Of a DNA stretch of 64,000 nt, positions 30,805-39,957 are shown piece after piece (the first letter of the stretch is position 1; the number at the start of each line of letters is the position of its first letter). The DNA is from Solimicrobium sp043758755. Its GTDB lineage: Bacteria > Pseudomonadota > Gammaproteobacteria > Burkholderiales > Burkholderiaceae_D. The DNA is taken from the NCBI GenBank assembly GCA_043758755.1, contig JAYVMW010000001.1, positions 1-64,000 of the forward strand. Reading direction: 5' to 3'. The notes below the pieces were generated by a model. The model was given only the letters and a program-made list of their open reading frames with translations, made no database searches and had not been told where the DNA came from. A program made the position numbers and the translations under genes.

Positions 30805-31401
30805 TTATTTCAGGCGCGCGGGTTGATGTTGCTTCAGTCCCGGCCATTCAGGGGTGAGCTGATGCGGAATCTGAAACAGATCCAGCACGCGGCCCACACT
30901 GTGGTCAACCATCTCGGCAATGCTGGCCGGATGCTGGTAAAAACTGGGCAGCGGCGGAAAGATAATGCCGCCCATTTCTGTTACCGAGGTCATATTGCGC
31001 AGGTGCGCCAGATTGAATGGCGTCTCGCGCACCATCAACACCAGACGACGTCGTTCTTTCAGAGTGACGTCGGCAGCACGTGAGATCAGATTTTCTGACA
31101 GGCCGTTGGCCACCGAGGCCAGCGTTTTCATGGAACACGGGGCGATGATCATGCCCGTGGTCTGAAAGGAACCGCTGGCAATCGCTGCGCCAATATCCTT
31201 GACGTTGTAGACCACATCGGCCAGCGCTTCGAGCTCCTTCTTCTTCATACCCACTTCCTGCTGCAGGCTCATCAGACCGGCTTCAGAAATCACCAGATGA
31301 GTTTCAATGCCGGTCATGTCGCGCAGCACTTCCAGCAGACGCACCGCATACACCACACCGGTGGCACCGGTGACGGCGATGATGAGTCGTTGGGGAGTCA
31401 A
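30805..31401 (-). CDS. ubiX: Flavin prenyltransferase UbiX
   Basis: A 198-aa enzyme that joins dimethylallyl phosphate to FMN, making the prenylated flavin cofactor of UbiD-type decarboxylases in ubiquinone synthesis. The N-terminal FMN-binding AVTGATGVVYAVRLLEVL and the IIAPCSMKTLASVANG and RRRLVLMVRETPFN segments are characteristic. No ubiD is in the window. It lies 20 nt downstream of grxD on the same strand. Confidence 0.93.
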   Translation of the reverse strand: MTPQRLIIAVTGATGVVYAVRLLEVLRDMTGIETHLVISEAGLMSLQQEVGMKKKELEALADVVYNVKDIGAAIASGSFQTTGMIIAPCSMKTLASVANGLSENLISRAADVTLKERRRLVLMVRETPFNLAHLRNMTSVTEMGGIIFPPLPSFYQHPASIAEMVDHSVGRVLDLFQIPHQLTPEWPGLKQHQPARLK

Positions 31402-31421
31402 GGCACTCAGCTCAGAGGTGG

Positions 31422-31733
31422 TCAGGACTGAATCAGCGATTTCATTTCGCCGGTTTCATACATCTCTCCCATGATGTCGGAGCCGCCAATGAATTCGCCA
31501 CCGACATAAAGTTGCGGAACGGTTGGCCAGTTGGAAAAATCCTTGATGCCCTGGCGCACATCGGCGTCATCCAGCACATTGACGGTCACGATGTTTTCTG
31601 CACCGCAGGCTTTCAGGATCTGAATTGCCTTGCCTGAAAATCCGCATTGCGGAAATTGCGCCGTGCCCTTCATGAACAGCACGATGCGATTGTTAGTGAC
31701 AGTTTCCTTGATCCAGTTTTGTACGTCGTTCAT
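31422..31733 (-). CDS. grxD: Monothiol glutaredoxin, Grx4 type
   Basis: A 103-aa monothiol glutaredoxin with the CGFS active site at residues 30-33 and the GSH-binding WPTVPQLYVGGEFIGGSDI region. Proteins of this type bind and deliver [2Fe-2S] clusters. Length is typical. It is followed closely by ubiX; tex lies upstream after about 88 nt. Confidence 0.96.
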   Translation of the reverse strand: MNDVQNWIKETVTNNRIVLFMKGTAQFPQCGFSGKAIQILKACGAENIVTVNVLDDADVRQGIKDFSNWPTVPQLYVGGEFIGGSDIMGEMYETGEMKSLIQS

Positions 31734-31821
31734 GGTTTGCTCTCTTCATGCAAAAAATAATGTGGCAATTATATAGATAAAAGTTGCTTCGCGATTCGGT
31801 TAAGATTTAGTTAACTTAAAA

Positions 31822-34170
31822 TCAGGAACGCAGTTTCGCAAAGGCTGCTGCCATGGCACTGTTGGCTGGGGCTGCTGCTGCGGGCTGCTTCTGATGCTGT
31901 GACATGCGCTTAGCATCATCGCGATCAGCGCGCTGCTGGGGAGTGGTTCCGGGTTGCGGTGCGCTGTCGGTCAGGCGCATGGTGAGCGCAATCCGTTTGC
32001 GTTTTTCATCCACTTCCAGCACTTTGACTTTCACGACCTGACCTGCCTTGACGACTGTGTGCGGGTCCTTGACATAAGTGTTCGACAGCGCGGAGATATG
32101 TACCAGGCCATCCTGATGCACGCCGATGTCAATAAAGGCGCCAAATGCCGCCACATTGGTGACCACGCCTTCGAGGATCATGTCAGGACGCAGATCGCGG
32201 ATTTCTTCCACACCTTCCTTGAAGGTTGCGGTGGAAAATTCGCCGCGCGGATCGCGACCCGGTTTTTCCAGTTCTTTCAGGATGTCGGAAATGGTTGGAA
32301 TACCAAACTTGTCATCCGCATATTTGGCCGGGTTCAGGGTTTTTAACAGTCCGGCGTCACCAATGACGGCTTTCACGTCCTTTTTAATATCGGCAAGAAT
32401 TTTTTCAACCACCGGGTACGATTCCGGATGCACCGCCGACGCATCCAGAGGCGAGTCGCCATCAACGATACGTAAAAATCCGGCCGCCTGTTCAAAGGTT
32501 TTGTCGCCCAGACGCGGCACCTTGCGCAATGCCGCGCGCGAGGCAAAGCGGCCCTGGGTATCACGGTAAGTCACAATGCTTTGTGCTACGCTTTGCGACA
32601 GTCCGGATACACGCGCCAGCAGCGGTACCGAAGCGGTATTGACATCCACGCCGACGGCGTTGACGCAGTCTTCTACCACCGCATCGAGCGATCTGGCCAG
32701 CTGGCTTTGACTGACATCGTGCTGATACTGTCCGACCCCGATTGATTTCGGATCGATCTTGACCAGTTCGGCAAGCGGATCCTGCAGACGTCGCGCAATC
32801 GATACCGCGCCGCGGATTGATACATCGAGATCCGGCAATTCTTTCGAGGCAAATTCAGATGCCGAGTAAACCGAAGCACCGGCTTCCGAGACTACTATCT
32901 TTTTGAGTTTGAGTTCCGGGCGCAGTTTGATCAGCTCCTGAGCCAGTTTGTCGGTTTCACGCGACGCTGTGCCGTTGCCGATCGAGATCAGCGACACGTT
33001 ATGTTTGGCTGCCAGCTGACCAAGCGTATGCAGCGAACCATTCCAGTCATTGCGCGGCTGGTGCGGGTAAATTGTGCTGTACTCCAGCACCTTGCCGGTG
33101 GCATCCACAATCGCCACCTTGACGCCGGTACGCAGGCCCGGATCCAGCCCCATTGTGGCGTGTTGTCCGGCCGGTGCGGCCAACAGCAGCGCTTTCAGAT
33201 TCAGTGCGAAGACATTGATCGCTTCGAGCTCGGCGCGTTCGCGCAACTGGCCCATCAGTTCGCTTTCCAGATGCATGAACACTTTCACGCGCCAGCACCA
33301 GCGCACGGTGTCACAAAGCCATTTGTCGGCAGCGCGACCTTGATTGCTGATCTTGAAAAAATTTGCGATGCGACTTTCGCACGGGTTTAATGGCGCATCC
33401 CATTTTGGTTTTTCTGCTTCGGTATCAAGCCGCAAAACTACGTTGAGCATTTCTTCCCGCCGTCCGCGCAGAATCGCCAGCGCGCGGTGCGAGGGAATTG
33501 TCATGATGCTTTCCGAGTACGCAAAATAATCGGCATATTTGGCACCTTCATCGAGCTTGCCTTCGATCACGACAGATTCAACAATGCCGTGTTCCTGCAG
33601 ATAGGCGCGGCACTGTTGCAGCAGCGTGGCATCTTCGGCAAACCGCTCCATCAGAATCTGGCGCGCACCATCCAGCGCTGCCTTGACATCGGCTATGCCC
33701 GGATTATCGCCGGCTTCGGTTTTAAAGGGTTCTTTCAGATAGCCTGCCGCGACGCTTTCAGGCACCAGTGTCGGGTCCAGCAACAGTGCATCGGCCAGTG
33801 GTTCCAGACCGGCTTCGACGGCGATCTGCGCCTTGGTGCGGCGTTTGATTTTGTAGGGCAGATATAAATCTTCCAGCCCGGTTTTGTCTTCGGCATGCAT
33901 GATGGCGTGCAGTAGTACCGGGGTCATTTTGCCCTGTTCGGTAATTGAATTGACGATGGCTTCGCGGCGCTGTTCCAGTTCGCGCAGATAGGACAGGCGC
34001 TGTTCCAGAAGACGCAGCTGAATATCGTCGAGTCCGCCGGTGACTTCTTTGCGGTAACGGGCAATGAACGGCACGGTGGCGCCTTCATCGAGCAGGGTGA
34101 TGGCAGCGCTGATCTGTTGCGGCTGGGCGGCTAATTCGATGGAAAGGCGTTGTTCGATGGAAGGTAACAT
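31822..34170 (-). CDS. tex: Tex family transcription accessory protein
   Basis: A 782-aa RNA-binding protein related to eukaryotic Spt6. From N to C: helical N-terminal domain with ATVPFIARYRKEVTGGLDD, the YqgF/RNase H-like domain (TMGLDPGLRTGVKVAIVD, about residue 330), helix-hairpin-helix motifs (about 500-560) and a C-terminal S1 domain (ILEGVVTNVAAFGAFIDIGVHQDG, about 650-725), then a low-complexity Gln/Ala tail. The start giving MLPSIEQRLS is preferred to an upstream in-frame ATG. The exact role in bacteria is unclear; it affects toxin and stress gene expression in some species. Confidence 0.95.
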   Translation of the reverse strand: MLPSIEQRLSIELAAQPQQISAAITLLDEGATVPFIARYRKEVTGGLDDIQLRLLEQRLSYLRELEQRREAIVNSITEQGKMTPVLLHAIMHAEDKTGLEDLYLPYKIKRRTKAQIAVEAGLEPLADALLLDPTLVPESVAAGYLKEPFKTEAGDNPGIADVKAALDGARQILMERFAEDATLLQQCRAYLQEHGIVESVVIEGKLDEGAKYADYFAYSESIMTIPSHRALAILRGRREEMLNVVLRLDTEAEKPKWDAPLNPCESRIANFFKISNQGRAADKWLCDTVRWCWRVKVFMHLESELMGQLRERAELEAINVFALNLKALLLAAPAGQHATMGLDPGLRTGVKVAIVDATGKVLEYSTIYPHQPRNDWNGSLHTLGQLAAKHNVSLISIGNGTASRETDKLAQELIKLRPELKLKKIVVSEAGASVYSASEFASKELPDLDVSIRGAVSIARRLQDPLAELVKIDPKSIGVGQYQHDVSQSQLARSLDAVVEDCVNAVGVDVNTASVPLLARVSGLSQSVAQSIVTYRDTQGRFASRAALRKVPRLGDKTFEQAAGFLRIVDGDSPLDASAVHPESYPVVEKILADIKKDVKAVIGDAGLLKTLNPAKYADDKFGIPTISDILKELEKPGRDPRGEFSTATFKEGVEEIRDLRPDMILEGVVTNVAAFGAFIDIGVHQDGLVHISALSNTYVKDPHTVVKAGQVVKVKVLEVDEKRKRIALTMRLTDSAPQPGTTPQQRADRDDAKRMSQHQKQPAAAAPANSAMAAAFAKLRS

Positions 34171-34783
34171 GCAATGAGTTCTGATAAAAAATGGCAAGCG
34201 CAGATGATACCCCGTTTGGGCAAATGCGCCAGTCTTGACAGTGCTATGGCGAAGGAGTAGCGCTAACTAATTGCATAAAGATGGTAAATAGCCATGATTT
34301 CAACCCGGCCTGCATCCCTGGCAGCAGCGGGTTCGAATGAACATTTTTCCATTAGAAAGCATTAATACCTTGACTGGCCTGACCAATGCTCTGTTCGATC
34401 ACTATTTTCGGTCGGGCAGGCAGAATTGAAATGGGTCCGTTTTTGGACGACACAGATTGAATAATCAAATTTAAATGGAATTTGATATTGAGACCGGAAT
34501 GTACGCCGACGAATCTGACATGCTGCTTGATTAATTGATATTTGATGGTGGCCTGCGATATCCACACACGAGCGTTTGCGCAAAATTGCTGCACCGCGTT
34601 TTTGGTATCTATGGTCAAAAGCAGACAGTTAGAGGCGTTACTCAAATTAGAAAAGGCTAAATGCTGGACAAGCGAAGGGGGAGATGAAAAAATCGGCGTT
34701 TGTTGGGGTCGTGGGTCAACTTCAATTCAACGCCAATTTAACGCCAATTAAAATTAAATATAAATTCAAGCGAGGGTGTGACT
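34171..34783. other. 613-nt intergenic region between tex and the zinc-ribbon membrane protein gene
   Basis: A long AT-rich divergent gap. The only sizeable ORF (34352-34645, minus strand, 97 codons, TTG start) lacks a convincing ribosome binding site and resembles nothing I know, so I do not call it a gene. Sequence just before 34784 (AATTTAAC repeats at 34730-34760) is AT-rich and could hold the promoter of the next gene. Confidence 0.5.
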
Positions 34784-35830
34784 ATGGTTGAAACCTACCA
34801 GATTTCGACTCAGGGAGTGATGGAAGGCTATTGCAAGGAGCAGGTAGCCGAACTGCTGATGATTCTGTTCAAACGCAACAAGGAAGAAATTGAGCCGATA
34901 CTGGATTCCAACGGTTATGTATTAAAGCGAGGCATCAACCTCGCCTCAGCGCTTCGTTACAAGGGAACACTTGAACAGCGTGGCTGCAAATGCAACGTTG
35001 AAAAATCGAGCGCGGCGCACAAACCTTCCCCAGATTTTCCAGATACCGTCATGGTGCAGATCGACACTGACTGGGCATTGGTGCATGATACTTTCGGCAA
35101 CCCGCCAGGTGGCATGAAACTGGTCGAGCCTGTGCCAAGCCCGGTTCCGCGTCAGGCGCAACCTGAAGCGCAGCCGGATAGAAAAGAGCCTGCCGAAGTG
35201 CGACCACATGTGGCGACCAATGAAATTGGTACAACGCTCGAGGATGGTCCGTTTTTTGTGCAAACGCCGCAAGGCATGTGCTGCAACTGCGGAACCAAGA
35301 CTGCCGTTTCAGCCATAGCCACCCCATTTGTAAAAAATCTGTTGTTGTCGACCCGGTCTGAAAGCGGACAGCAGATTGAACTCGATCTGCCGTATTGCCC
35401 GACCTGCGCAGACAGTATCGGGAAATATCCAATGAGCAGCGGCCCGAAAGGGCTGATTGGTTTTTGCATCTGGTTATTGATATTTATGTGGCTGGCTTCC
35501 ACGTTTAATCTCCCACAACAACAGCTGACAATGCGCCTGCTGGCAGTGGCAGCTCCGCTGATTCCAGTCTGGCTGACCTTGCTCTGGATCGGCAAGCCAA
35601 AAGCACCGATGACCAGTAAATACACGCCGGTCATCATCAAAGAGTATTCACGCAGAACCCGGCCGCAAGGTCGCGTCATGCTGCTGGCCTGGTTTTACCG
35701 GAAACTGAGCCGGCACGATCCGGATAAAATCCAACTTATCTCGATGAAATTTTCCAATCCTGTGTACGCCAAAGCGTTCAGGAAAGCCAACAAGGCCTTT
35801 ATCCGCAGCGGTTACATCAAGATGCTTTGA
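34784..35830 (+). CDS. Membrane protein with N-terminal helical domain and Cys-pair zinc ribbon
   Basis: A 348-aa protein. Residues about 5-70 (QISTQGVMEGYCKEQVAELL, LDSNGYVLKRGINLASALRY, LEQRGCKCNVE) look like a small alpha/beta domain found at the N terminus of various bacterial membrane and zinc-ribbon proteins. Then comes a Pro/Glu-rich linker, a Cys cluster CCNC and, about 40 residues later, CPTC, able to bind zinc, two hydrophobic membrane segments (about 225-240 and 250-268), and a basic cytoplasmic tail. The start is the ATG seven bases after GAGGG; a GTG two codons earlier is less likely. Function unknown; it stands alone. Confidence 0.75.
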   Translation: MVETYQISTQGVMEGYCKEQVAELLMILFKRNKEEIEPILDSNGYVLKRGINLASALRYKGTLEQRGCKCNVEKSSAAHKPSPDFPDTVMVQIDTDWALVHDTFGNPPGGMKLVEPVPSPVPRQAQPEAQPDRKEPAEVRPHVATNEIGTTLEDGPFFVQTPQGMCCNCGTKTAVSAIATPFVKNLLLSTRSESGQQIELDLPYCPTCADSIGKYPMSSGPKGLIGFCIWLLIFMWLASTFNLPQQQLTMRLLAVAAPLIPVWLTLLWIGKPKAPMTSKYTPVIIKEYSRRTRPQGRVMLLAWFYRKLSRHDPDKIQLISMKFSNPVYAKAFRKANKAFIRSGYIKML

Positions 35831-35890
35831 TCAGCCAGCTTGCCTGTTCATTTGCAACGGGAGCCGGTTAAAAAGCAAAATTGACAACAA

Positions 35891-35902
35891 ATTGACGTCA
35901 AT
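35891..35902. promoter_or_regulatory. Perfect 12-bp palindrome upstream of the sulfotransferase gene
   Basis: ATTGACGTCAAT reads the same on both strands and lies 45 bp before the start codon, in a stretch with TTGACA at 35881-35886. It is a candidate operator for a dimeric regulator; the regulator is unknown. Confidence 0.4.
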
Positions 35903-35946
35903 CTGGTCTAAACTGCCCTGAACTCTGATCTCAGGAGGTAACCAAT

Positions 35947-36771
35947 ATGATTCCCAATTTCATCGGTGTCACCGGATTGCCTCGGGCCGGTTCGACCATG
36001 CTGTGTCAGCTGCTGGCCATGCATCCGGATATTTTGTGTGAAGGCCACAGTTCTCCACTGTGCAATACCATACTGGGCATACGGCGCATGATCAGTGACG
36101 ACTCGTTTTTTCTGTCGCAACTGGATAATTCGTTTGACAGCAGTTACGCTCACTTGCGCACGGCCATGCAGGGTTTTCTGCGCGGCTGGCATCAGGATTG
36201 CAACAAGCTGGCCGTGGTCGATAAAAACCGCGCCTGGCTGCATGCCATCGAACTGCTGCTGCATATCGAACCACAGGCCAAACTGATCGTCTGTCTGCGC
36301 GATCTGGGGCAGATCTACGGATCAATCGAAACCCAGCATCAAAAGACCATTCTGGTGGACTTCATCGATCATCTGGCCGACTATGACCGCTTTGGTTGCG
36401 CCGACATGCTGTTTGCCAAAGACAAGGCTATCGGAGCGCCGTTGATTTCTCTGCACGCCGTGCCTGACCTGCCGCCCAAAGTGCAGGAACATCTTTATTT
36501 CCTGCGCTTTGAAGACATGGTGGAACATCCGGTAGCCTGCATGGCGCATCTGTTCAAATGGCTGGGACTACCGGCCTTTGAAATCGATCCGGCCAACCTG
36601 AAATTAAGTGTGCGGGAAAGCGACTCGCACTATCACATGAAGTATCTGCACAAACAGTCGGGCAGCATCATCAAACCGGCACGGCATGAGATTCCACCGC
36701 GGATCCAGGCGCAGATTGAAAGTGCGTATGCCTGGTTTTATCAGATGTATTATCCGCAGAAGTCGGTTTGA
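35947..36771 (+). CDS. Sulfotransferase family protein
   Basis: A 274-aa protein with the PAPS-binding loop GLPRAGSTML at residues 9-18 and a second PAPS-contact segment around LIVCLRDLGQIYGSIE (about residue 115). It would transfer sulfate from PAPS to an unknown acceptor. RBS AGGAGG is strong at 35933-35938. No carbohydrate or PAPS-synthesis genes surround it, so the acceptor cannot be guessed from context. Confidence 0.85.
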   Translation: MIPNFIGVTGLPRAGSTMLCQLLAMHPDILCEGHSSPLCNTILGIRRMISDDSFFLSQLDNSFDSSYAHLRTAMQGFLRGWHQDCNKLAVVDKNRAWLHAIELLLHIEPQAKLIVCLRDLGQIYGSIETQHQKTILVDFIDHLADYDRFGCADMLFAKDKAIGAPLISLHAVPDLPPKVQEHLYFLRFEDMVEHPVACMAHLFKWLGLPAFEIDPANLKLSVRESDSHYHMKYLHKQSGSIIKPARHEIPPRIQAQIESAYAWFYQMYYPQKSV

Positions 36772-36822
36772 TTCCCCCTGCCTTGACCATCGGACCGACG
36801 ATATTGAATCTCGATCCAAAAG

Positions 36823-36851
36823 TTGTAAAAGGTTTCTTTTAAAAGTAGAAT
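36823..36851 (+). promoter_or_regulatory. Promoter of the ParD-like/RelE toxin-antitoxin operon
   Basis: TTGTAA (36823-36828) and TAGAAT (36846-36851) are separated by exactly 17 bp, a good sigma70-type promoter. The spacer contains the perfect palindrome CTTTTAAAAG (36836-36845) abutting the -10 box, a likely operator for autoregulation by the antitoxin. Confidence 0.65.
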
Positions 36852-36878
36852 GCATCCTGTCCGGGAAGGGGAATCACT

Positions 36879-37100
36879 ATGGCAGTCACACTGAAATTGT
36901 CCGATGAATTAATTAACATGGCAAAACCGCATGCAACAGCACAGCATCGCTCCGTACCAAAGCAAATCGAGTATTGGGCTCGTCTGGGTAAAGCGGTTGA
37001 AGATAACCCTGAACTGCCTTATCAGTTTATTAAAGATACGTTGCTCGCCGTAGCGGAAGCGGAAGCGGGGCAATATTCGGAATATAAATTTGGTGCCTGA
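36879..37100 (+). CDS. ParD-like antitoxin
   Basis: A 73-aa protein of the ParD-like type II antitoxin group. The N-terminal VTLKLSDELINMAKPHATAQHRSVPKQIEYWARLG, read here as strand-helix-helix, is typical of a ribbon-helix-helix DNA-binding protein; the C-terminal tail should wrap the toxin. An AAGGGG stretch is the ribosome binding site. Its stop overlaps the toxin start by one base (TGATG), so production is coupled. It probably represses the promoter just upstream. Confidence 0.85.
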   Translation: MAVTLKLSDELINMAKPHATAQHRSVPKQIEYWARLGKAVEDNPELPYQFIKDTLLAVAEAEAGQYSEYKFGA

Positions 37101-37387
37101 TGAAATTAAAAATTTTTGCCTCTGCATCTTTCGAGCGGTTTGTTAAAAAACTGCATAAGAAAGATAAAGAAACAGTTGATGAAGCCGTATCTGCAATTGC
37201 GGCTGACCCTGGACTTGGCGAGGAAAAAAAGGGAGATCTGTCAGGCGTCTTTGTCTATAAATTTAAAATTAATAAACAGGAAGTGCTGCTTGCATACAGA
37301 CTGCAACCCAGCAAATTTAAGCCAGAGGAATTAATGTTGCTTTCGCTTGGGTCGCATGAAAATTTTTACAGCAGTCTAAAAAAATAG
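37100..37387 (+). CDS. RelE/ParE superfamily toxin
   Basis: A 95-aa basic protein of the RelE/ParE fold: helical N terminus (SASFERFVKKLHKKDKETVDEAV), then strands ending in the typical YKFKINKQEVLLAYRLQP and LMLLSLGSHENFY. The family includes mRNA interferases and gyrase poisons; which applies here cannot be told. It is translationally coupled to the ParD-like antitoxin. Confidence 0.85.
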   Translation: MKLKIFASASFERFVKKLHKKDKETVDEAVSAIAADPGLGEEKKGDLSGVFVYKFKINKQEVLLAYRLQPSKFKPEELMLLSLGSHENFYSSLKK

Positions 37388-37431
37388 GCCGAAATTATTT
37401 TACATTCGCCCTGAACATTCACATCTCGAAG

Positions 37432-38475
37432 TCACACTTCCACCAGCAATTTACCCCGATGGTCGTCCGTAAACAAACTGTTCAGCGTGGCCGGCAGTTG
37501 CTCAAAACCATGTACCACCGTTTCCTCAAATTTGATTTTTCCTGCCTTGACCAGCGGTGCGACGATGTTGAACATTTCATCCATGCGATGCACATAATCG
37601 CGTGCCAGCATGCCCTGGATGGTGGCGCGCTGATACAGCATGTGATGCAGGAAGCGCGGCCCGAGTTCCGGATTATCGAGTCCGCCTGAATACTGGCTGA
37701 TGGTGCCGCAAATTACAATGCGCGCGCGCCGGTTGATCAGTGGAATGATGGCGTCGGTAATCATGCCGCCGACATTGTCGAAATAGACGTCCACGCCGCC
37801 AGTGAGCTTTTTAATTTCTGCGGACAATGAAGCAGCATCGCGATGCGCCTTGTAATCAATGGCCCAATCCAAACCCAATGTGTCGCATAACCAGTCACAC
37901 TTGCTCTTGCCGCCGGCAATTCCCAAAACCTTGCAACCGTGCAGTTTGGCAAATTGCGCCACCAGCGAACCTACCGCACCGGCTGCACCAGACACCACCA
38001 CGACTTCACCGGCATGCGGACGACCTGATTCGGTCAGGCCAAACCAGGCGGTGCGACCAGGCATGCCCAATACACCCAGTGCCGTGCTGACCGGTGCCAT
38101 GGTGGGATCGAGTTTCCTTAGCAGACTGTGATGTACGCGCGCGTGGGTTTGCCAGCCGATCATGCCTTCGACCCAGTCGCCGGCCTGCAGATGTGTTACT
38201 GATGAAGCCAGCACGCGCGCGACTACACCTGCGCTTTGCACGGTATTCAACGGGTGCGGCAATTCGTTGTAGGTCGGCTTTAACGACTGGTTGATGCGCA
38301 TGTACGGATCAACACTGATGTAACGGCTTTCAACCAGCACTTCGCCGGAAGACAGGCTGGTGGGCAGTTCGTCATGGCGTAACTCGTAATGTTCAGGTCC
38401 GACCACGCCTTCAGGATGGCGCAGGTAGATCCATTGAGAATTACGGATGGCAGCAGCCGGTGTCGTTGAGTTCAT
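37432..38475 (-). CDS. NADP-dependent medium-chain reductase (CurA/alkenal reductase type)
   Basis: A 347-aa zinc-independent MDR protein. The NADPH motif is SGAAGAVGSLVAQFAKLHG at about residues 160-178, and the YFDNVGG and ICGTISQYS segments match 2-alkenal/prostaglandin reductases and NADPH-dependent curcumin reductase. It would reduce the alpha,beta-double bond of reactive enones. The gatB stop lies two bases after its own start region on the same strand, so it may be read from the gat transcript. Confidence 0.9.
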   Translation of the reverse strand: MNSTTPAAAIRNSQWIYLRHPEGVVGPEHYELRHDELPTSLSSGEVLVESRYISVDPYMRINQSLKPTYNELPHPLNTVQSAGVVARVLASSVTHLQAGDWVEGMIGWQTHARVHHSLLRKLDPTMAPVSTALGVLGMPGRTAWFGLTESGRPHAGEVVVVSGAAGAVGSLVAQFAKLHGCKVLGIAGGKSKCDWLCDTLGLDWAIDYKAHRDAASLSAEIKKLTGGVDVYFDNVGGMITDAIIPLINRRARIVICGTISQYSGGLDNPELGPRFLHHMLYQRATIQGMLARDYVHRMDEMFNIVAPLVKAGKIKFEETVVHGFEQLPATLNSLFTDDHRGKLLVEV

Positions 38476-38476
38476 G

Positions 38477-39946
38477 TTAAGTGCCCGGATTGTTCAGTTT
38501 GGCCAGCAGCAAGGCATTCACCTGCGCCGGATTGCCTTTGCCTTTGGTCGCCTTCATGGCCTGACCCACAAGCGCATTGAAGGCCTTCTCTTTGCCGGCG
38601 CGGAATTCTTCCACCGATTTCTGGTTGGCCTGCAGTACTTCATCGATAATTTTTTCCAGTGCGTTCGGGTCGGAAATTTGTTTCAGACCTTTGGCATCAA
38701 TCACGGTATCAGCCAGATTGATGTTGTCGGACGGTTCCTGCCACATCGCGGCAAAAACTTCCTTGGCGATCTTGTTGGAAATCGTGCCGTCGGCAATGCG
38801 TTGCAGCAGCACGGCCAGCTGTGAGGCAGAAACCGGAATGGCACCAATATCCATGCCTTCGCGGTTCAGGGTCGAGGCCACGTCGCCCATCATCCAGTTG
38901 GCAGCGGGTTTGGCATTGGCCGGTCCGGCATGCTGTACCACGGTTTCAAAATAGGTCGCGACAGCTTTGGACTGGGTCAGTACCATGGCATCATATTCGG
39001 ACAGACCGAGGTCGTTGATGAAACGGTTGCGCATGGCTGCCGGCAGTTCCGGCATGCCGGCTTTTACCCGCGCTATCCAGGCTGCGTCTATCACCAGCGG
39101 CAGCAGATCCGGATCGGGGAAGTAGCGGTAATCCTGCGAATCTTCCTTGCTGCGCATCGAACGGGTCTGCTTTTTGTCAGGATCGTACAGGCGGGTTTCC
39201 TGCACTACCACGCCGCCGTCTTCGATCAGTTCAATCTGACGCCGTACTTCGATGTTGATGGCTTCTTCCAGAAAACGGAATGAGTTCAGGTTTTTGATTT
39301 CACAGCGCGTACCGAATTCCTTTTGACCGACCGGACGCACCGACACGTTGGCGTCGCAGCGAAATGAACCTTCCTGCATGTTGCCGTCACAAATGCCCAG
39401 CCAGGTTACCAGCGAGTGCAGTGCCTTGGCATACGCGACCGCTTCGGTGGCGCTGCGCATGACCGGCTCGGTGACGATTTCCAGCAAAGGGGTGCCGGCG
39501 CGGTTCAGATCGATTCCGCTCATGCCCTGATAATCTTCATGCAGCGATTTGCCGGCATCTTCTTCCAAATGGGCACGGGTCAACTCGACCGAGCGGATTT
39601 CAGTTTTGCCGTCACGTTCCATGGCAAAGCTGACTGTACCGCCCTGCACCACGGGCAATTCAAACTGGCTGATCTGATAGCCCTTGGGCAGATCCGGATA
39701 GAAATAATTTTTGCGCGCAAACACCGAACGCGGCGCGATGGTGGCATTGACGGCCAGACCAAACTGAATGGCTTTTTCGACCGCACCGCGGTTCAGTACC
39801 GGCAATACGCCGGGCAACGCCAGATCAACCGGGCTGGCCTGGGTATTCGGCGCGCTGCCAAACTGGATCGAGGAGCCGCTGAAAATTTTTGAATTGGTCG
39901 ACAGCTGCGCGTGTGTTTCGAAACCGATCACGACTTCCCATTGCAT
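38477..39946 (-). CDS. gatB: Asp/Glu-tRNA amidotransferase subunit B
   Basis: A 489-aa subunit that binds and activates misacylated tRNA within GatCAB, making Gln-tRNA(Gln) and/or Asn-tRNA(Asn). The N terminus WEVVIGFETHAQLST and the PGVLPVLN and HLEEDAGKS stretches are characteristic; the C-terminal YqeY-like tail domain ends in GNPAQVNALLLAKLN. It lies 11 nt downstream of gatA. Confidence 0.97.
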   Translation of the reverse strand: MQWEVVIGFETHAQLSTNSKIFSGSSIQFGSAPNTQASPVDLALPGVLPVLNRGAVEKAIQFGLAVNATIAPRSVFARKNYFYPDLPKGYQISQFELPVVQGGTVSFAMERDGKTEIRSVELTRAHLEEDAGKSLHEDYQGMSGIDLNRAGTPLLEIVTEPVMRSATEAVAYAKALHSLVTWLGICDGNMQEGSFRCDANVSVRPVGQKEFGTRCEIKNLNSFRFLEEAINIEVRRQIELIEDGGVVVQETRLYDPDKKQTRSMRSKEDSQDYRYFPDPDLLPLVIDAAWIARVKAGMPELPAAMRNRFINDLGLSEYDAMVLTQSKAVATYFETVVQHAGPANAKPAANWMMGDVASTLNREGMDIGAIPVSASQLAVLLQRIADGTISNKIAKEVFAAMWQEPSDNINLADTVIDAKGLKQISDPNALEKIIDEVLQANQKSVEEFRAGKEKAFNALVGQAMKATKGKGNPAQVNALLLAKLNNPGT

Positions 39947-39957
39947 AAAATATCCTC

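Noticed and set aside
34352..34645. 97-codon minus-strand frame in the tex upstream region
   Set aside because: TTG start, no ribosome binding site and no recognisable family; kept only as a remark in the intergenic entry.
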